DNA of 64,000 nt from JAICJR01 sp963848495. GTDB lineage: Bacteria > Actinomycetota > Thermoleophilia > Solirubrobacterales > Thermoleophilaceae. Where the stretch lies: positions 1,550,001-1,614,000 of the forward strand of contig CAWKDV010000002.1 of NCBI GenBank assembly GCA_963848495.1. Direction: 5' to 3'. Below the pieces are notes generated by a model. It was not told the origin of the DNA. It saw nothing but the letters and a program-made list of their open reading frames with translations, and did not search any database. Of this stretch, positions 35,405 to 44,530 are shown piece after piece (the stretch's first letter is position 1; each line of letters starts with the position of its first letter). The translations under genes were made by a program, and so were the position numbers.

Positions 35405-36418
35405 CTACTCGCGCCCGGACGCCGGCTCGGACCAGCTCGGCACGTCCAGGTCCTCGAACACGCTCGGGCGCGCCGACCGGCGCGGCGCCATCGTGTCCTC
35501 CTCGTAGGACGGGGACGACGATGGGGACGAGGAGCTGCCGGTCGCCGCGCGCAGGTCCGCCCGTATGCGCCGGTGCGCCGTCTGGACGTCGCGCAGAATG
35601 GTCTCGGCCTGGTCGCCGAGCGTCTTGCCGAGCTGGCGCAGCCCGTTATGCACCGCTCGGGCATCGGCCAGCATCTCGTCCGCCAGCCGCTCGGCCTCGT
35701 CCACCCGCTCGCCAGCCTCGCGGCGAGCCTCCTCGCCTAGCCGGACGGCTTCGGCGCGAGCGTCGGAAAGGGTGCGTTCGGCCTCGCGCGATGCCTCGTT
35801 GCTTGCGCGCCGCGAGCTCTCCTTGGCGCGCGACAGCAGCGCCTCCGCGTCCTGCTCGGCCCGCGAGCGAATGTCCAGCGCGGCCTGCTCCGCTGCGGTG
35901 CGCGTCACGCGCGCCTTCTCCTCGGTCTCGGCCGTCACGCGCCTGGCGTTCTCCTCGGCCTGGCTCAGCACCGCGTCCGCCTCGGCGCGCATGCGCTCGG
36001 CGCTCGTCTGCGCCTGCGAGGTCGTCGCGCGCGCCTGCTCGCGGGCCTCCTCGCCGAGCCGGATGGCGGCGGCCTGGGCGTCGCTGCGCATTCCGTCGGA
36101 CTCGGCGCGCGCGCGCGAGATGGTCCGCTGCGACTCGGCGCGGCCGTGGTCGAGCTCGTCCTTCGCCTCCTGGCGGATCTGATCCGCCTGCCGCTGGGCC
36201 TCGCTCAGCTCGGCCTGAGCCTGGCGCCGCAGGGCCTCGGCCTCGCTTCGGATCTGCTGGGAGGTGGCGCCTGCCTCGGCCGCGATTGCGGCGGCCTCGC
36301 GCCGGGCCGCGGCGCGCGCCTCCTCGCGGATGTCCTCGGCTGCGTCGTGGGCGGCGGCGACGATCGACTCGACCTGGTCGGCGGCGATGTCGGACGCGCG
36401 TGGGAAGGTTCTGTTCAT
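35405..36418 (-). CDS. Long Ala/Glu/Arg coiled-coil protein (DivIVA-like context)
   Basis: 337 aa from ATG 36418 with AAGGGA upstream. Almost entirely one coiled coil rich in Ala, Glu, Arg and Gln, built of repeated A-E-A/R-x-A units with an 11-residue flavour (IRLGEEAREQARA and VRLGEEARREAGE recur). The N-terminus ADQVESIVAAAHDAAEDIREEARA resembles DivIVA/ATP-synthase-b-like stalk proteins. The C-terminus is Ser-rich, then acidic (FEDLDVPSWSEP). Likely cytoskeletal or polar scaffold; exact family unclear. Confidence 0.75.
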   Translation of the reverse strand: MNRTFPRASDIAADQVESIVAAAHDAAEDIREEARAAARREAAAIAAEAGATSQQIRSEAEALRRQAQAELSEAQRQADQIRQEAKDELDHGRAESQRTISRARAESDGMRSDAQAAAIRLGEEAREQARATTSQAQTSAERMRAEADAVLSQAEENARRVTAETEEKARVTRTAAEQAALDIRSRAEQDAEALLSRAKESSRRASNEASREAERTLSDARAEAVRLGEEARREAGERVDEAERLADEMLADARAVHNGLRQLGKTLGDQAETILRDVQTAHRRIRADLRAATGSSSSPSSSPSYEEDTMAPRRSARPSVFEDLDVPSWSEPASGRE

Positions 36419-36512
36419 CGGGCGAATCCCTTCTGCTTCCAGGCAAAAGTACCTAATTGACTTCTTCGGCTTGGGACGCCGTCTCACTTAGGGCCGGCAG
36501 AAGACCGTCGTC

Positions 36513-36518
36513 TAACCT
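36513..36518 (+). promoter_or_regulatory. -10-like TAACCT before leuS
   Basis: TAACCT with 10 nt to the leuS ATG, divergent from the coiled-coil gene. Confidence 0.4.
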
Positions 36519-36528
36519 CCAACCCGCG

Positions 36529-38954
36529 ATGGAGCAGCGCTACGACCCGAGCACGATCGAGCCCAAATGGCAGCGCGTCTGGGCTGATGAGAAGACCTGG
36601 GAGGTGACGAACGAGCCCGATCCCAGCAAGCCCAAGTCGTACGTGCTGGTCATGCTGCCGTACCCCTCGGGCGAGCCTCACATCGGCCACCTGAAGGTCT
36701 ATTCCGTGGGCGACGCTATCGCCCACTACCGCCGCCGCGTGGGCGAGCACGTCCTCCAGCCGATGGGCTACGACTCGTTCGGCCTGCCCGCCGAGAACCA
36801 CGCGATCAAGACCGGCCGCCCGCCACGCATCTCCACCGAGGAGTCGATCGAGCAGTTCCGGCGCCAGTTCCGCTCCTGGGGCATCTCGATCGACTGGTCG
36901 CGCGAGCTCGCCACACACCAGCCCGACTACTACCGCTGGACCCAGTGGATCTTCCTGCGCCTGTTCGAGAAGGGCCTCGCCTACCGCAAGGAGGCGGCGG
37001 TGAAGTGGTGCCCGAACGACCAGACCGTGCTGGCCAACGAGCAGGTGATCGACGGGCACTGCGAGCGCTGTGGCTGGCTCGTCGAGGTCCGCCAGCTCGA
37101 GCAGTGGTTCTTCAAGATCACCGACTACGCCGAGCGCCTGCTGGACGACCTGCAGACCGTCGAGTGGCCGCCGCACGTGGTCACGATGCAGCGCAACTGG
37201 ATCGGCCGCTCGGAGGGGGCCGAGGTGGTCTTCCGCTGCGAGGAGCTGGGCATCGACTACCCGGTCTTCACGACGCGCCCGGACACGCTCTTCGGCGCGA
37301 CCTTCTTCGTGATGGCTCCGGAGCACCCGGACGTGCTGAGACTGAACGACTCGCAGGAAGTCCGCTCGTACGTGAATCGCGCGATCACCGAGCCGCTCGC
37401 GGAGCGCGCCGAGGCCAAGGAGAAGACGGGCGTGCCGCTGGGCCGCACGGTGACAACCCGGTCAACGGCGAGCAGATCCCGATGTTCGTGGCCGACTACG
37501 TGCTGATGGAGTACGGGACCGGCGCGATCATGGCGGTGCCGGCCCACGACGAGCGCGACTTCGCCTTCGCGCAGGCCTTCGACCTGCCGATAACGCGCGT
37601 GATCGACTGCGGCGAGCTGCCGTGCAGCGGCGACGGGCCGATGGTCAACTCCGGCCGCTTCGACGGCCTGGGCAACCGCGAGGCGTTCACGCAGATCGTC
37701 GACTGGCTCGAGTCGGAGGCACGCGGCCGGCCGGCGATCAACTACAAGCTGCGCGACTGGCTGCTGTCACGCCAGCGCTACTGGGGCTGCCCGATCCCGA
37801 TCGTGCACTGCGACGACTGCGGCCTGGTGCCGGTGCCGGACGACCAGCTCCCGGTCAGGCTGCCGGACGTCCAGGACTACGCGCCGAAGGGCAAGTCCCC
37901 GCTCGCCGCCGCCGAGGACTGGGTGAACGCCCCCTGTCCGAAGTGCGGCGGCCCGGGCCGCCGCGAGACCGACACGATGGACACCTTCGTCGACTCCTCT
38001 TGGTACTTCCTGCGCTATTGCGACGCCCACAACGACCAGGCGCCGTGGGACCGCCAGATCGTCGACTACTGGATGCCGGTCGACCAGTACATCGGCGGCA
38101 TCGAGCACGCGATCCTGCACCTGATGTACGCGCGCTTCTTCGTGAAGGCGCTCGCGGACCTCGACCTGGTGGGCTTCCAGGAGCCCTTCGCCAAGCTCTT
38201 CACGCAGGGCATGATCACGCGCGGCGGCGCGAAGATGTCCAAGTCGAAGGGCAACGTGGTCAGCCCCGAGGAGATCATCGAGCGCTACGGCGCGGACACC
38301 GCCCGCTGCTACGTCCTGTACATCGGCCCGCCGGACCACGACGCGGACTGGTCGGACGAAGGCGTCGGCGGCATCCACCGCTTCCTCGCCCGCCTCTGGC
38401 GCCTGGCCGCCGAGGTGGCGGCGACGACCGAGCGCTCGGACGCTCCCGCCGGCGATCCCAGCGATCTGCTCCGCAAGGCGAACTGGGCGATCGACAAGGT
38501 CACGAGCGGCCTGCACGACCGCTTCGCCTTCAACACGGCGATCGCCGCGGTGATCGAGCTGGTCAACGACGCCTACCGCGACAAGGACGAGCTGCTGCGC
38601 ACTCCCGAGGGGCAGTCGCAGCTTCGCTTCGCCACGGCCACCGCCGGCTCCCTGATCTTCCCCTTCGCGCCGCACCTCGGCTCGGAGGTCTACGAGCTGA
38701 TGACCGGCCGGCGCGTGTGGGAGGACCCGTGGCCCGAGGCGGACCAGTCGCTGCTCACGACCGACATGAACGAGGTCGTGGTGCAGGTCAACGGCAAGCT
38801 GCGAGACCGCGTGGGCGTGCCGGCCGGCGCCTCCGAGGACGAGCACGTCAGGCTCGCGCGCGAGTCGGCCAAGGTCTCCGCGCACTTCGACGGGCGGCCG
38901 ATCGTGAAGACGATCGTCGTGCCCGGCAAGCTGGTCAACTTCGTCCTCGGATGA
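36529..38954 (+). CDS. leuS: Leucine-tRNA ligase (frame-disrupted)
   Basis: Charges tRNA-Leu. Reads in frame 1 from ATG 36529: HIGH motif H51-I-G-H54 in SGEPHIGHLKVY, then the editing domain through TTRPDTLFGATFFVMAPEHP. Near 37453 (after PLGRTVT) the sense moves to frame 3 (NPVNGEQIPMFVADYVLMEYGTGAIM), which holds KMSKS (GGAKMSKSKGNVV), the anticodon domain and the C-terminal domain to TGA 38954. One missing base restores a protein of about 808 aa. Both halves are fully conserved, so a sequencing error or very recent mutation is likely; no slippery site is apparent. Confidence 0.88.
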
Positions 38955-39008
38955 GGTTCTAACGCTTTCTTGCGATAGCGAGCGCCGGTTTCTGGGGAAT
39001 GACCCGGT

Positions 39009-39545
39009 ATGAGGCGGATCGGGATCTCGAGCTTGCTCTCAGCGCTGGGTGCTGTGGTGTTGCTCGTCAGCCTGTTCCTGGACTGGTACGCGCCGGGCAT
39101 CAGCGCTTGGCAGGCGTTCGAGGTGATCGACCTGGTCCTGGCCGCGTTCGCGCTCGGCACGCTCTGGCTGGTGCTATCGCCGCCGCTGCTCGGCGAACCC
39201 CGCCGGGAGGGCATGGCGCTCTGGGTCGGGGTAGCCTCGCTCGTCATCGTGGCCTCGCAGCTCGTGAACCATCCGCCGGCGGCCACGCCCGGACACGCCC
39301 GCCTCGGCGCGTGGCTGGCGCTGGCCGGCGCCCTGGTGATGGCCGCTCCGAGCCTGCCCGCGCTCGCCGGCCTCGACCTGCGCGAGCGTCCGCGACGGCG
39401 CCTCACGCCGTCCGACGAGGCGGCGGAAGTGGAGCCCGAGATCTACGACGAGCTGTATCCGGAGCACGAGCGCCAGGGGCCGATCGGGGCCGACGACCCG
39501 GACCTCTGGGAGCCCGTCTCCCGGCCAGGCGAAGAGGCGAGCTGA
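39009..39545 (+). CDS. Four-TM membrane protein
   Basis: 178 aa, not recognised. Four hydrophobic helices (about 7-28, 36-58, 67-84, 98-118), the first pair carrying SLFLDWYAPGISAWQAFEVIDLVL, a WY-containing motif common in small actinobacterial membrane proteins. The C-terminal 60 residues are acidic and cytoplasmic (EVEPEIYDELYPEHERQ). Followed within a few nt by a LOG-like gene, probably co-transcribed. Confidence 0.7.
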   Translation: MRRIGISSLLSALGAVVLLVSLFLDWYAPGISAWQAFEVIDLVLAAFALGTLWLVLSPPLLGEPRREGMALWVGVASLVIVASQLVNHPPAATPGHARLGAWLALAGALVMAAPSLPALAGLDLRERPRRRLTPSDEAAEVEPEIYDELYPEHERQGPIGADDPDLWEPVSRPGEEAS

Positions 39546-39559
39546 GCGGACGGCCGCAC

Positions 39560-40021
39560 GTGGCCGTCATCGGCCCCGGTGAGGCGACGGCTGACGAGCT
39601 GGCCGCCGCCGAGGAGCTCGGCCGGCTGCTCGCGGAGGGCGGCGCGCTCCTTGTCTGCGGCGGGCTCGGCGGGGTGATGGAGGCGGCCTGCCGCGGCGCG
39701 AAGTCGGCAGGCGGCGTGACGCTCGGCATCCTGCCCGGCCTCGATCGCGGTGCCGCGAACCCTCACGTCGACGTGGCGGTGGCCACCGGGCTCGGCGAGG
39801 CGCGCAACGCGCTGGTCGTGCGCGCCTCGGACGCCCTGATCGCGGTGGGCGGGGGCTTCGGCACGCTGTCCGAGATCGGCCTGGCGCTCAAGACCGGCAA
39901 GCCGGTGATCGGCCTCCACTCCTGGGAGCTCGCGCGCGGCGGGCACGCCGAGCACCCGCTGCACGAGGCGGCCGATCCCGCCGAGGCGGTGCGGCAGGCT
40001 CTCGAAGTCGCGGCTTCGTAG
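39560..40021 (+). CDS. LOG/TIGR00725-like nucleotide-binding protein
   Basis: About 153 aa from GTG 39560. Rossmann-like fold related to lysine-decarboxylase-like LOG proteins: VAVIGPGEAT start, GGLGGVMEAACRGAKSAGG, and GGGFGTLSEIGLALKTGKPVIGL, a variant of the PGGxGTxxE phosphoribohydrolase loop. A CTG at 39542, overlapping the upstream TGA region, would add six residues (SGRPH) that also look native, so the start is uncertain. The stop TAG doubles as part of the next promoter's -10. Confidence 0.8.
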   Translation: MAVIGPGEATADELAAAEELGRLLAEGGALLVCGGLGGVMEAACRGAKSAGGVTLGILPGLDRGAANPHVDVAVATGLGEARNALVVRASDALIAVGGGFGTLSEIGLALKTGKPVIGLHSWELARGGHAEHPLHEAADPAEAVRQALEVAAS

Positions 40022-40024
40022 ACT
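40019..40024 (+). promoter_or_regulatory. -10-like TAGACT formed by a stop codon
   Basis: The first three bases are the stop codon of the LOG-like gene; 7 nt separate it from ATG 40032. Confidence 0.45.
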
Positions 40025-40031
40025 CGCGGCG

Positions 40032-41501
40032 ATGGCAGACGCGGCTCAGGGCGAGGCGCCCTACTTCGACGCCCTGCGCGCCTACGCGGCCCGCAACCCC
40101 GGCCGTTTCCACGTGCCCGGCCACAAGGGCGGCCCCGGTGCCGACCCTGCGCTGCGCGAGGCGCTCGGCGACGGTCTTCAGATCGACATCCCGGCTCTCA
40201 TGCCGGGCATCGACGCCGGGCCCGAGCCGACGCCGTTCCAGCGCGCCCAGCAGCTCGCCGCCGAGGCCTGGGGCGCGCGGCGCAGCTGGTTCCTGGTCAA
40301 CGGCGCCTCGCAGGGCAACCACGTGGCCTGCCTCGCGCTTGCCCACGTGGGCGAGCGCGTCGTCGTCCAGCGCAACGTGCACTCGAGCACGATCGACGGC
40401 CTCGTGCTCGCGGGGCTTCACCCGACCTTCGTGGCGCCCGAGCTCGACTCCGAGCTGCAGATCGCCCACTGCCTGGCTCCCGAGTCGCTCGACCGGGCGC
40501 TTGCGGCGACACCGGACGCGGTGGCTGCCCAGGTCGTCTCGCCGACCTACTTCGGGGCGGTGGCCGACGTGGCGGCGCTCGCCGAGGTAGCGCACGCGCG
40601 CGGGGTCCCGCTGGTCGTCGACGAGTCCTGGGGCGCCCACCTCGCCTTCCACCCGGACCTGCCCGCACACGCGCTCTCGCGCGGCGCGGACCTGGTGATC
40701 TCGAGCACCCACAAGATCGTCGGCAGCCTCACCCAGTCGGCGATCCTCCACCTCGGCCACGGCGACCGCCTGGACGAGGCGGTGATCGATCGCTGCGTGA
40801 CGCTCGTCGAGTCCACCAGCCCGAACTCGCTGCTGTCCGGCTCGCTCGACGCCACCCGCCGGCACGCCGCGGTGCACGGCCGCGCTCTGCTCGACGAGAC
40901 CCTGGAGGCCCTGGCGGCCACGCGCGCTGCCGTGCGCGCCATCCCCGGCCTCGACGTGCTGGACGAGCGGCTCGCCGGCCGTCCGGGCGTGTTCGCCTAC
41001 GACCCGCTGAGGCTGTCGGTGGACGTGCGGGGCACGGGCGCCACCGGCTACGAGATCGCGCGGCTGCTGCTCGAGCACGACGACGTGAACCTCGAGCTGT
41101 TCGGGGAGAACGTGGTCGTCGCCCTGTTCGGAATGGCCGAGCCCGCCTCGCAGCAGGGCGAACGGCTCGTGGGTGCGCTCGGGCGGGCGGTGGAGCGGCT
41201 GCCGGACCGGCGTGAGCGGCTGGGCGCGGACTTCGCACCGCCGCCGCCGTGGGGCGAGCTCGCCATGAGTCCCCGCGAGGCGTTCCTCGGCCCCCAGGAC
41301 GTCGTGCCGTTCCGCGAAGCGGTGGGCCGGGTGGCCGCGGAGTCGCTCGCCGCCTACCCGCCGGGGGTCCCGAACGTGCTGCCGGGCGAGCGGCTCACGA
41401 CGCCCACGCTCGACTACATCCAGCGCACGCTCGAGCAGGGCGGCAGCCTGCGCGGCGCCAGCGACCGCAAGCTCGAGACGATCCGGGTGGTCGCCGAGTA
41501 G
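40032..41501 (+). CDS. Orn/Lys/Arg decarboxylase family protein (fold type I PLP)
   Basis: 489 aa. N-terminal FHVPGHKGG signature, PLP ring-binding WFLVNGASQGNHVACLA, VDESWGAHLAFH with the cofactor Asp, and the Schiff-base Lys in SSTHKIVGSLTQSA. The C-terminal domain ends YPPGVPNVLPGERL. No N-terminal wing domain, so it belongs to the short form (SpeA/CadA-like of Gram-positives). The exact substrate (Arg, Lys or Orn) cannot be read; polyamine synthesis is likely. acyP starts on the last base of its stop codon. Confidence 0.9.
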   Translation: MADAAQGEAPYFDALRAYAARNPGRFHVPGHKGGPGADPALREALGDGLQIDIPALMPGIDAGPEPTPFQRAQQLAAEAWGARRSWFLVNGASQGNHVACLALAHVGERVVVQRNVHSSTIDGLVLAGLHPTFVAPELDSELQIAHCLAPESLDRALAATPDAVAAQVVSPTYFGAVADVAALAEVAHARGVPLVVDESWGAHLAFHPDLPAHALSRGADLVISSTHKIVGSLTQSAILHLGHGDRLDEAVIDRCVTLVESTSPNSLLSGSLDATRRHAAVHGRALLDETLEALAATRAAVRAIPGLDVLDERLAGRPGVFAYDPLRLSVDVRGTGATGYEIARLLLEHDDVNLELFGENVVVALFGMAEPASQQGERLVGALGRAVERLPDRRERLGADFAPPPPWGELAMSPREAFLGPQDVVPFREAVGRVAAESLAAYPPGVPNVLPGERLTTPTLDYIQRTLEQGGSLRGASDRKLETIRVVAE

Positions 41502-41773
41502 TGGCCGCCGTCGCCAGGCGGGTCGTGGTCCACGGCCGCGTGCAGGGCGTCGGCTTCCGCTACAGCGTGCAGGCGCGTGCCCGCTCTCGGGGCGTCTCCG
41601 GCTGGGTCGCCAACCGCTCTGACGGGTCGGTCGAAGCGCTCTTCGAAGGCGAGCCCGACGCCGTGGCCGCGCTCGTCGACTTCTCCCGCGAGGGACCGCG
41701 CGGGGCGGAGGTGGAGGACGTGGAGGTCGCCGGGCAGGAGCCGCAGGGGCTGGCCGGATTCGAGGTGCGCTAG
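41501..41773 (+). CDS. acyP: Acylphosphatase
   Basis: 90-aa hydrolase of acyl phosphates. VHGRVQGVGFRYSVQ contains the phosphate-binding loop and catalytic Arg; GWVANRSDGSVEALFEG carries the catalytic Asn. GTG 41501 starts on the G of the preceding TAG. The stop TAG forms CTAG with the stop of the converging protease gene. Confidence 0.93.
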   Translation: MAAVARRVVVHGRVQGVGFRYSVQARARSRGVSGWVANRSDGSVEALFEGEPDAVAALVDFSREGPRGAEVEDVEVAGQEPQGLAGFEVR

Positions 41774-42834
41774 GGGAGGTTCGCGGTGAGCGAGAACGGC
41801 CCGCTGCCGCTCGTGCGCGTGACCTGCACGGTCAGTGACCGCACTCCGCAGAGCTGCTTGATGGTGGTGGTGCCCTTCGCGCCGCGGGCGATCGTCTTGC
41901 CGCCGGCCAGCACCTGCAGCCGGTAGTCGGCCTTGTTCGGAGGGCTCAGCGTGAAGCTCACCGTGCCGTCGAGCGGGGTCGCGAGCTGGAAGCTCTGAGC
42001 GGCACCGGACCTGGCGGCCAGCGTGCCCGCGAAGAGGACGTTGTGGTTGCCGGTCCAGGGCTGGAGCACGTCCTGGCGGATCGCCTGGTAGGCGGCCTGG
42101 TCGGGCAGCATCAGCGCGTTGTAGGGGAACGGCACGCCGGGGTACTGCAGGTCGGCGTAGGACTCGGCGAAGCCCTCGCTCGGGTCGCTCCAGTAGCCGG
42201 TGGCGAGCCTGCCCGCGCGCGTGCGCGTGCAGACCTGCTCATAGGTGAACCAGTTCTTCGTGCCCGTGTCGAAGGCGACCCAGGGGGCGTTCGAGCGGCT
42301 CAGCTCGATGTGGTGCCCGTACTCGTGCGCGATCAGGAACTGCAGCGGCGGATTGCTCTGCTGGGAGGCGCCGGGCACGTACATCGTCTGGTTGTCGCCC
42401 TCGTAGCAGGCGAGGGTGCCCGCGCCGCAGAACGTGCTCGTGATCTGCTTGGGCGGGGCGATGTAGACGCGCAGGCTGCGCAGCTCCGGGCCGTGCATGA
42501 GGCTGCCGAGGAAGGTCACGTAGCTCTGGATGACCGACGGCGTGGCCTTGTAGGCGGACGAGACGTCGACCGGGATCGAGATGCCGTCGCCGGTCGTGTA
42601 GCGCGCGCTGGCGGCGCGGGCCGTCGCCGCGGTGGTGGCGGACCCGTTGAGCGGGGCGCTCAGCACGGCGTCGCGCACGGGCGCGGGGAAGACCCGGGCC
42701 GTGTTCTGGAGCGGCACCGGGCGCAGCGGCTGGAGCTGCTCGGTGGCCGCGTGTGCGGGCACGGCGGCGACCGCGAGGGCCGCGGCGGCAAGGCACGTAG
42801 ATAGGACCCTTGGGCGCATGGGCAATCTGTGCAT
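41770..42834 (-). CDS. Secreted HExxH zinc metalloprotease-like protein
   Basis: 354 aa. A signal peptide (VLSTCLAAAALAVAAVPAHA) follows; Met at 42819 is an equally good start. The zinc site is HEYGHH (in FLIAHEYGHHIEL) with the third ligand probably Glu in SEGFAESYADL, 50-60 residues later, as in gluzincin-like enzymes. Two Cys pairs (TFCGAGTLACYEG) suggest a disulphide outside the cell. The C-terminal 100 residues look like a beta-sandwich pre-peptidase domain (SFQLATPLDGTVSFTLSPP). Substrate unknown. Stop in CTAG with acyP. Confidence 0.8.
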   Translation of the reverse strand: MHRLPMRPRVLSTCLAAAALAVAAVPAHAATEQLQPLRPVPLQNTARVFPAPVRDAVLSAPLNGSATTAATARAASARYTTGDGISIPVDVSSAYKATPSVIQSYVTFLGSLMHGPELRSLRVYIAPPKQITSTFCGAGTLACYEGDNQTMYVPGASQQSNPPLQFLIAHEYGHHIELSRSNAPWVAFDTGTKNWFTYEQVCTRTRAGRLATGYWSDPSEGFAESYADLQYPGVPFPYNALMLPDQAAYQAIRQDVLQPWTGNHNVLFAGTLAARSGAAQSFQLATPLDGTVSFTLSPPNKADYRLQVLAGGKTIARGAKGTTTIKQLCGVRSLTVQVTRTSGSGPFSLTANLP

Positions 42835-42882
42835 CGGCCCGGCCCCCGGGGAACTGGAACTTCGGCGCTCGAATCTGGACGT

Positions 42883-43353
42883 CTACGGTGCGTCGGCGGC
42901 GAACTCCACGCGCGGCTCGAGCAGCACCTCGGTGGTGAGGCTGTTGGCGATGTAGCAGTGCTCGTGGGCGAGCTCCGCGAGCTGCTGGATCCGCTCCTCG
43001 CTCGGGCCGGGCCGCACCACGATGCGCGGGCGAAGGACGATGCGGGTGAGCCGGACCGGCGGGTCGTCCTCGGGCATCTCGCCCTCGGCCTCGTCCTCGT
43101 ACTCGATCACCTCCACGCGCGCCTTCGCGGCCACGTGCAGGAACCAGAGGAGCTGGCAGGATGATGCCGCCATCACGACGAGCTGCTCGGGGTTGAGCTG
43201 GGAGGGGTCGCCCAGCGCCTCGCCGGTGGTCACCGTGAGCCGCTGGGTCGCCGGCGGCGCCTCGGCGCTGTGGGAGCGGTCGTAGCGCTCGTAGCCGAGG
43301 CCGGTGTCGCCGCGCCACCGGCAGCGCGCGTTGTAAAGATGGGTGGCGGCCAT
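42883..43353 (-). CDS. OsmC/Ohr-family peroxiredoxin-like protein
   Basis: 156 aa from ATG 43353; a longer in-frame start at 43404 is possible. OsmC fold: central helix VVMAASSCQLLWFLHVAAKARVEV with the first redox Cys, and EHCYIANSLTTEVLLEP with the second. Reduces organic hydroperoxides in related proteins. Divergent from comEA with an 83-nt gap. Confidence 0.85.
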   Translation of the reverse strand: MAATHLYNARCRWRGDTGLGYERYDRSHSAEAPPATQRLTVTTGEALGDPSQLNPEQLVVMAASSCQLLWFLHVAAKARVEVIEYEDEAEGEMPEDDPPVRLTRIVLRPRIVVRPGPSEERIQQLAELAHEHCYIANSLTTEVLLEPRVEFAADAP

Positions 43354-43422
43354 GTCACGTGATTGTTGCGGGGAAGTCGCGAACACGTCACCTGCCTCAC
43401 CCACGTGTAACGCGCCGGTCCG

Positions 43423-43428
43423 TAGGGT
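43423..43428 (+). promoter_or_regulatory. -10-like TAGGGT before comEA
   Basis: TAGGGT with 8 nt to the comEA ATG. Confidence 0.4.
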
Positions 43429-43436
43429 CGGCCGCG

Positions 43437-44072
43437 ATGCTCGATCAGATCGACAGGGGCAGGCTCGTGGGCTATGCGGCAGCGCTGCTGCTCGTCGTCG
43501 CGATCGTGCTGCGGCTCCACTCGCACGGCTCGCCGCCGCCGGCCGCCGTGTCGCTCTCCGCGCCCGCGCGGGCGGCGCCCGCGTCGGCGTCAGCGGCGCC
43601 CGCCTCCTCCGCGCGGCTCTACGTCGACGTCGCTGGGGCCGTCCGGCGGCCGGGCCTCTACCAGCTGCCCGCAGGCTCGCGCGTGGCGGTGGCGGTCGAG
43701 CGTGCGGGCGGCCTGGCGCGGCGCGCGGAGCGCACGGGGGTGAACCTGGCGGCGCCGCTCCACGACGGCGAGCAGGTGATCGTGCCCGCGCGCGGCTCGG
43801 CCGCGGTGGCAGCCGCCGCCGGTGCGAGTGGAGGCGGGGGCGGGAGTGGAGGCGGCGGCGGGGCCGGCTCGGGCCCCGCTGCCCCGATCAGCCTGTCGCA
43901 GGCCAGCGCGGCTCAGCTCGAGCAGATCGACGGCATCGGGCCCAAGCTCGCGGGCCGGATCATCGAGTACCGCAACGCTCACGGGGGCTTCCGCTCGGTC
44001 GGCGAGCTGAGGCAGGTCTCGGGCATCGGCGACAAGCGATTCGCCACACTCAGCAGGGCTTTGAGGCCCTGA
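43437..44072 (+). CDS. comEA: Competence DNA-binding protein ComEA
   Basis: Membrane-anchored DNA receptor for natural transformation. 211 aa. One N-terminal TM helix (about 10-26), a SLBB-type beta-grasp domain (LYVDVAGAVRRPGLYQLPAGSRV), a Gly/Ser linker (about 130-150), then two helix-hairpin-helix motifs (AAQLEQIDGIGPKLAGRIIEYR and LRQVSGIGDKRFATL). ATG 43437 is supported by the -10 element. comEC lies downstream after a structured gap. Confidence 0.93.
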   Translation: MLDQIDRGRLVGYAAALLLVVAIVLRLHSHGSPPPAAVSLSAPARAAPASASAAPASSARLYVDVAGAVRRPGLYQLPAGSRVAVAVERAGGLARRAERTGVNLAAPLHDGEQVIVPARGSAAVAAAAGASGGGGGSGGGGGAGSGPAAPISLSQASAAQLEQIDGIGPKLAGRIIEYRNAHGGFRSVGELRQVSGIGDKRFATLSRALRP

Positions 44073-44088
44073 ACTTATGCATGGTTTA

Positions 44089-44188
44089 ACTGCCGCCACA
44101 GAAGGGGATAACGCGGTTACCTCGATCTAGGGACGGCAGTAGGTCGGCAGGGAAAGACCGGCGGAGGGGGGCAGGGACGTCCCCCCTC
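44089..44188 (+). promoter_or_regulatory. Structured intergenic element between comEA and the 65-aa gene
   Basis: ACTGCCG (44089-44095) pairs perfectly with CGGCAGT (44134-44140), enclosing a 38-nt internal region with a weaker TAAC/GTTA stem. A GGTC/GACC stem follows. A perfect 8-bp G/C stem (44164-44171 with 44181-44188) closes the element. Candidate leader RNA or comEA terminator; it matched no riboswitch class known to me. Confidence 0.45.
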
Positions 44189-44249
44189 AGCTCAAATCCT
44201 TTCGTCCGGGAAGTGGTGGGCCCGGGCGGCACTATCAAGGAGAGACCAG

Positions 44250-44447
44250 GTGCTCTTGGTTGAGCGGGGTAGCCGCTTCTCGAATCTGTGCTGTGGTATT
44301 TGCCACGCCTCGTTCAGGCCTGGCGATCGGATCCTCGTGAGGTACAAGCAGGGAAGGCCGCGCGCGATCCACGCACATTCGTGTGTGGCCACGCGGGCCG
44401 AGATGGCCGCGACGGTGGAGCACCGGGTCCTCGCGCGTGCCGCGTAG
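44250..44447 (+). CDS. Small CxxC...HxxxC protein (65 aa)
   Basis: 65 aa from GTG 44250 with a strong AAGGAGA at 44237-44243. It contains CGIC near residue 15-18 and HAHSC about 30 residues later, a zinc-finger-like set, with the core FRPGDRILVRYKQG. Basic overall. It resembles the 60-aa protein at 8733 in plan but not closely in sequence. Sits between comEA and comEC behind a structured leader. Function unknown. Confidence 0.6.
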   Translation: MLLVERGSRFSNLCCGICHASFRPGDRILVRYKQGRPRAIHAHSCVATRAEMAATVEHRVLARAA

Positions 44448-44530
44448 GTAACGACTTTTCGACGCTTTCCTGACGCGCCCGTAACGGCAGCGTCTGGAAG
44501 CGTCGCGCTGGGGGGCGCAAGCTGCGCGGG

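Noticed and set aside
35389..36456. Plus-strand ORFs opposite the coiled-coil gene
   Set aside because: Ser/Arg/Pro-rich shadows; the reverse strand has a ribosome site and a clear coiled coil.
44089..44188. c-di-AMP (ydaO) riboswitch
   Set aside because: The conserved ydaO core sequences are not present; only generic stems are visible.
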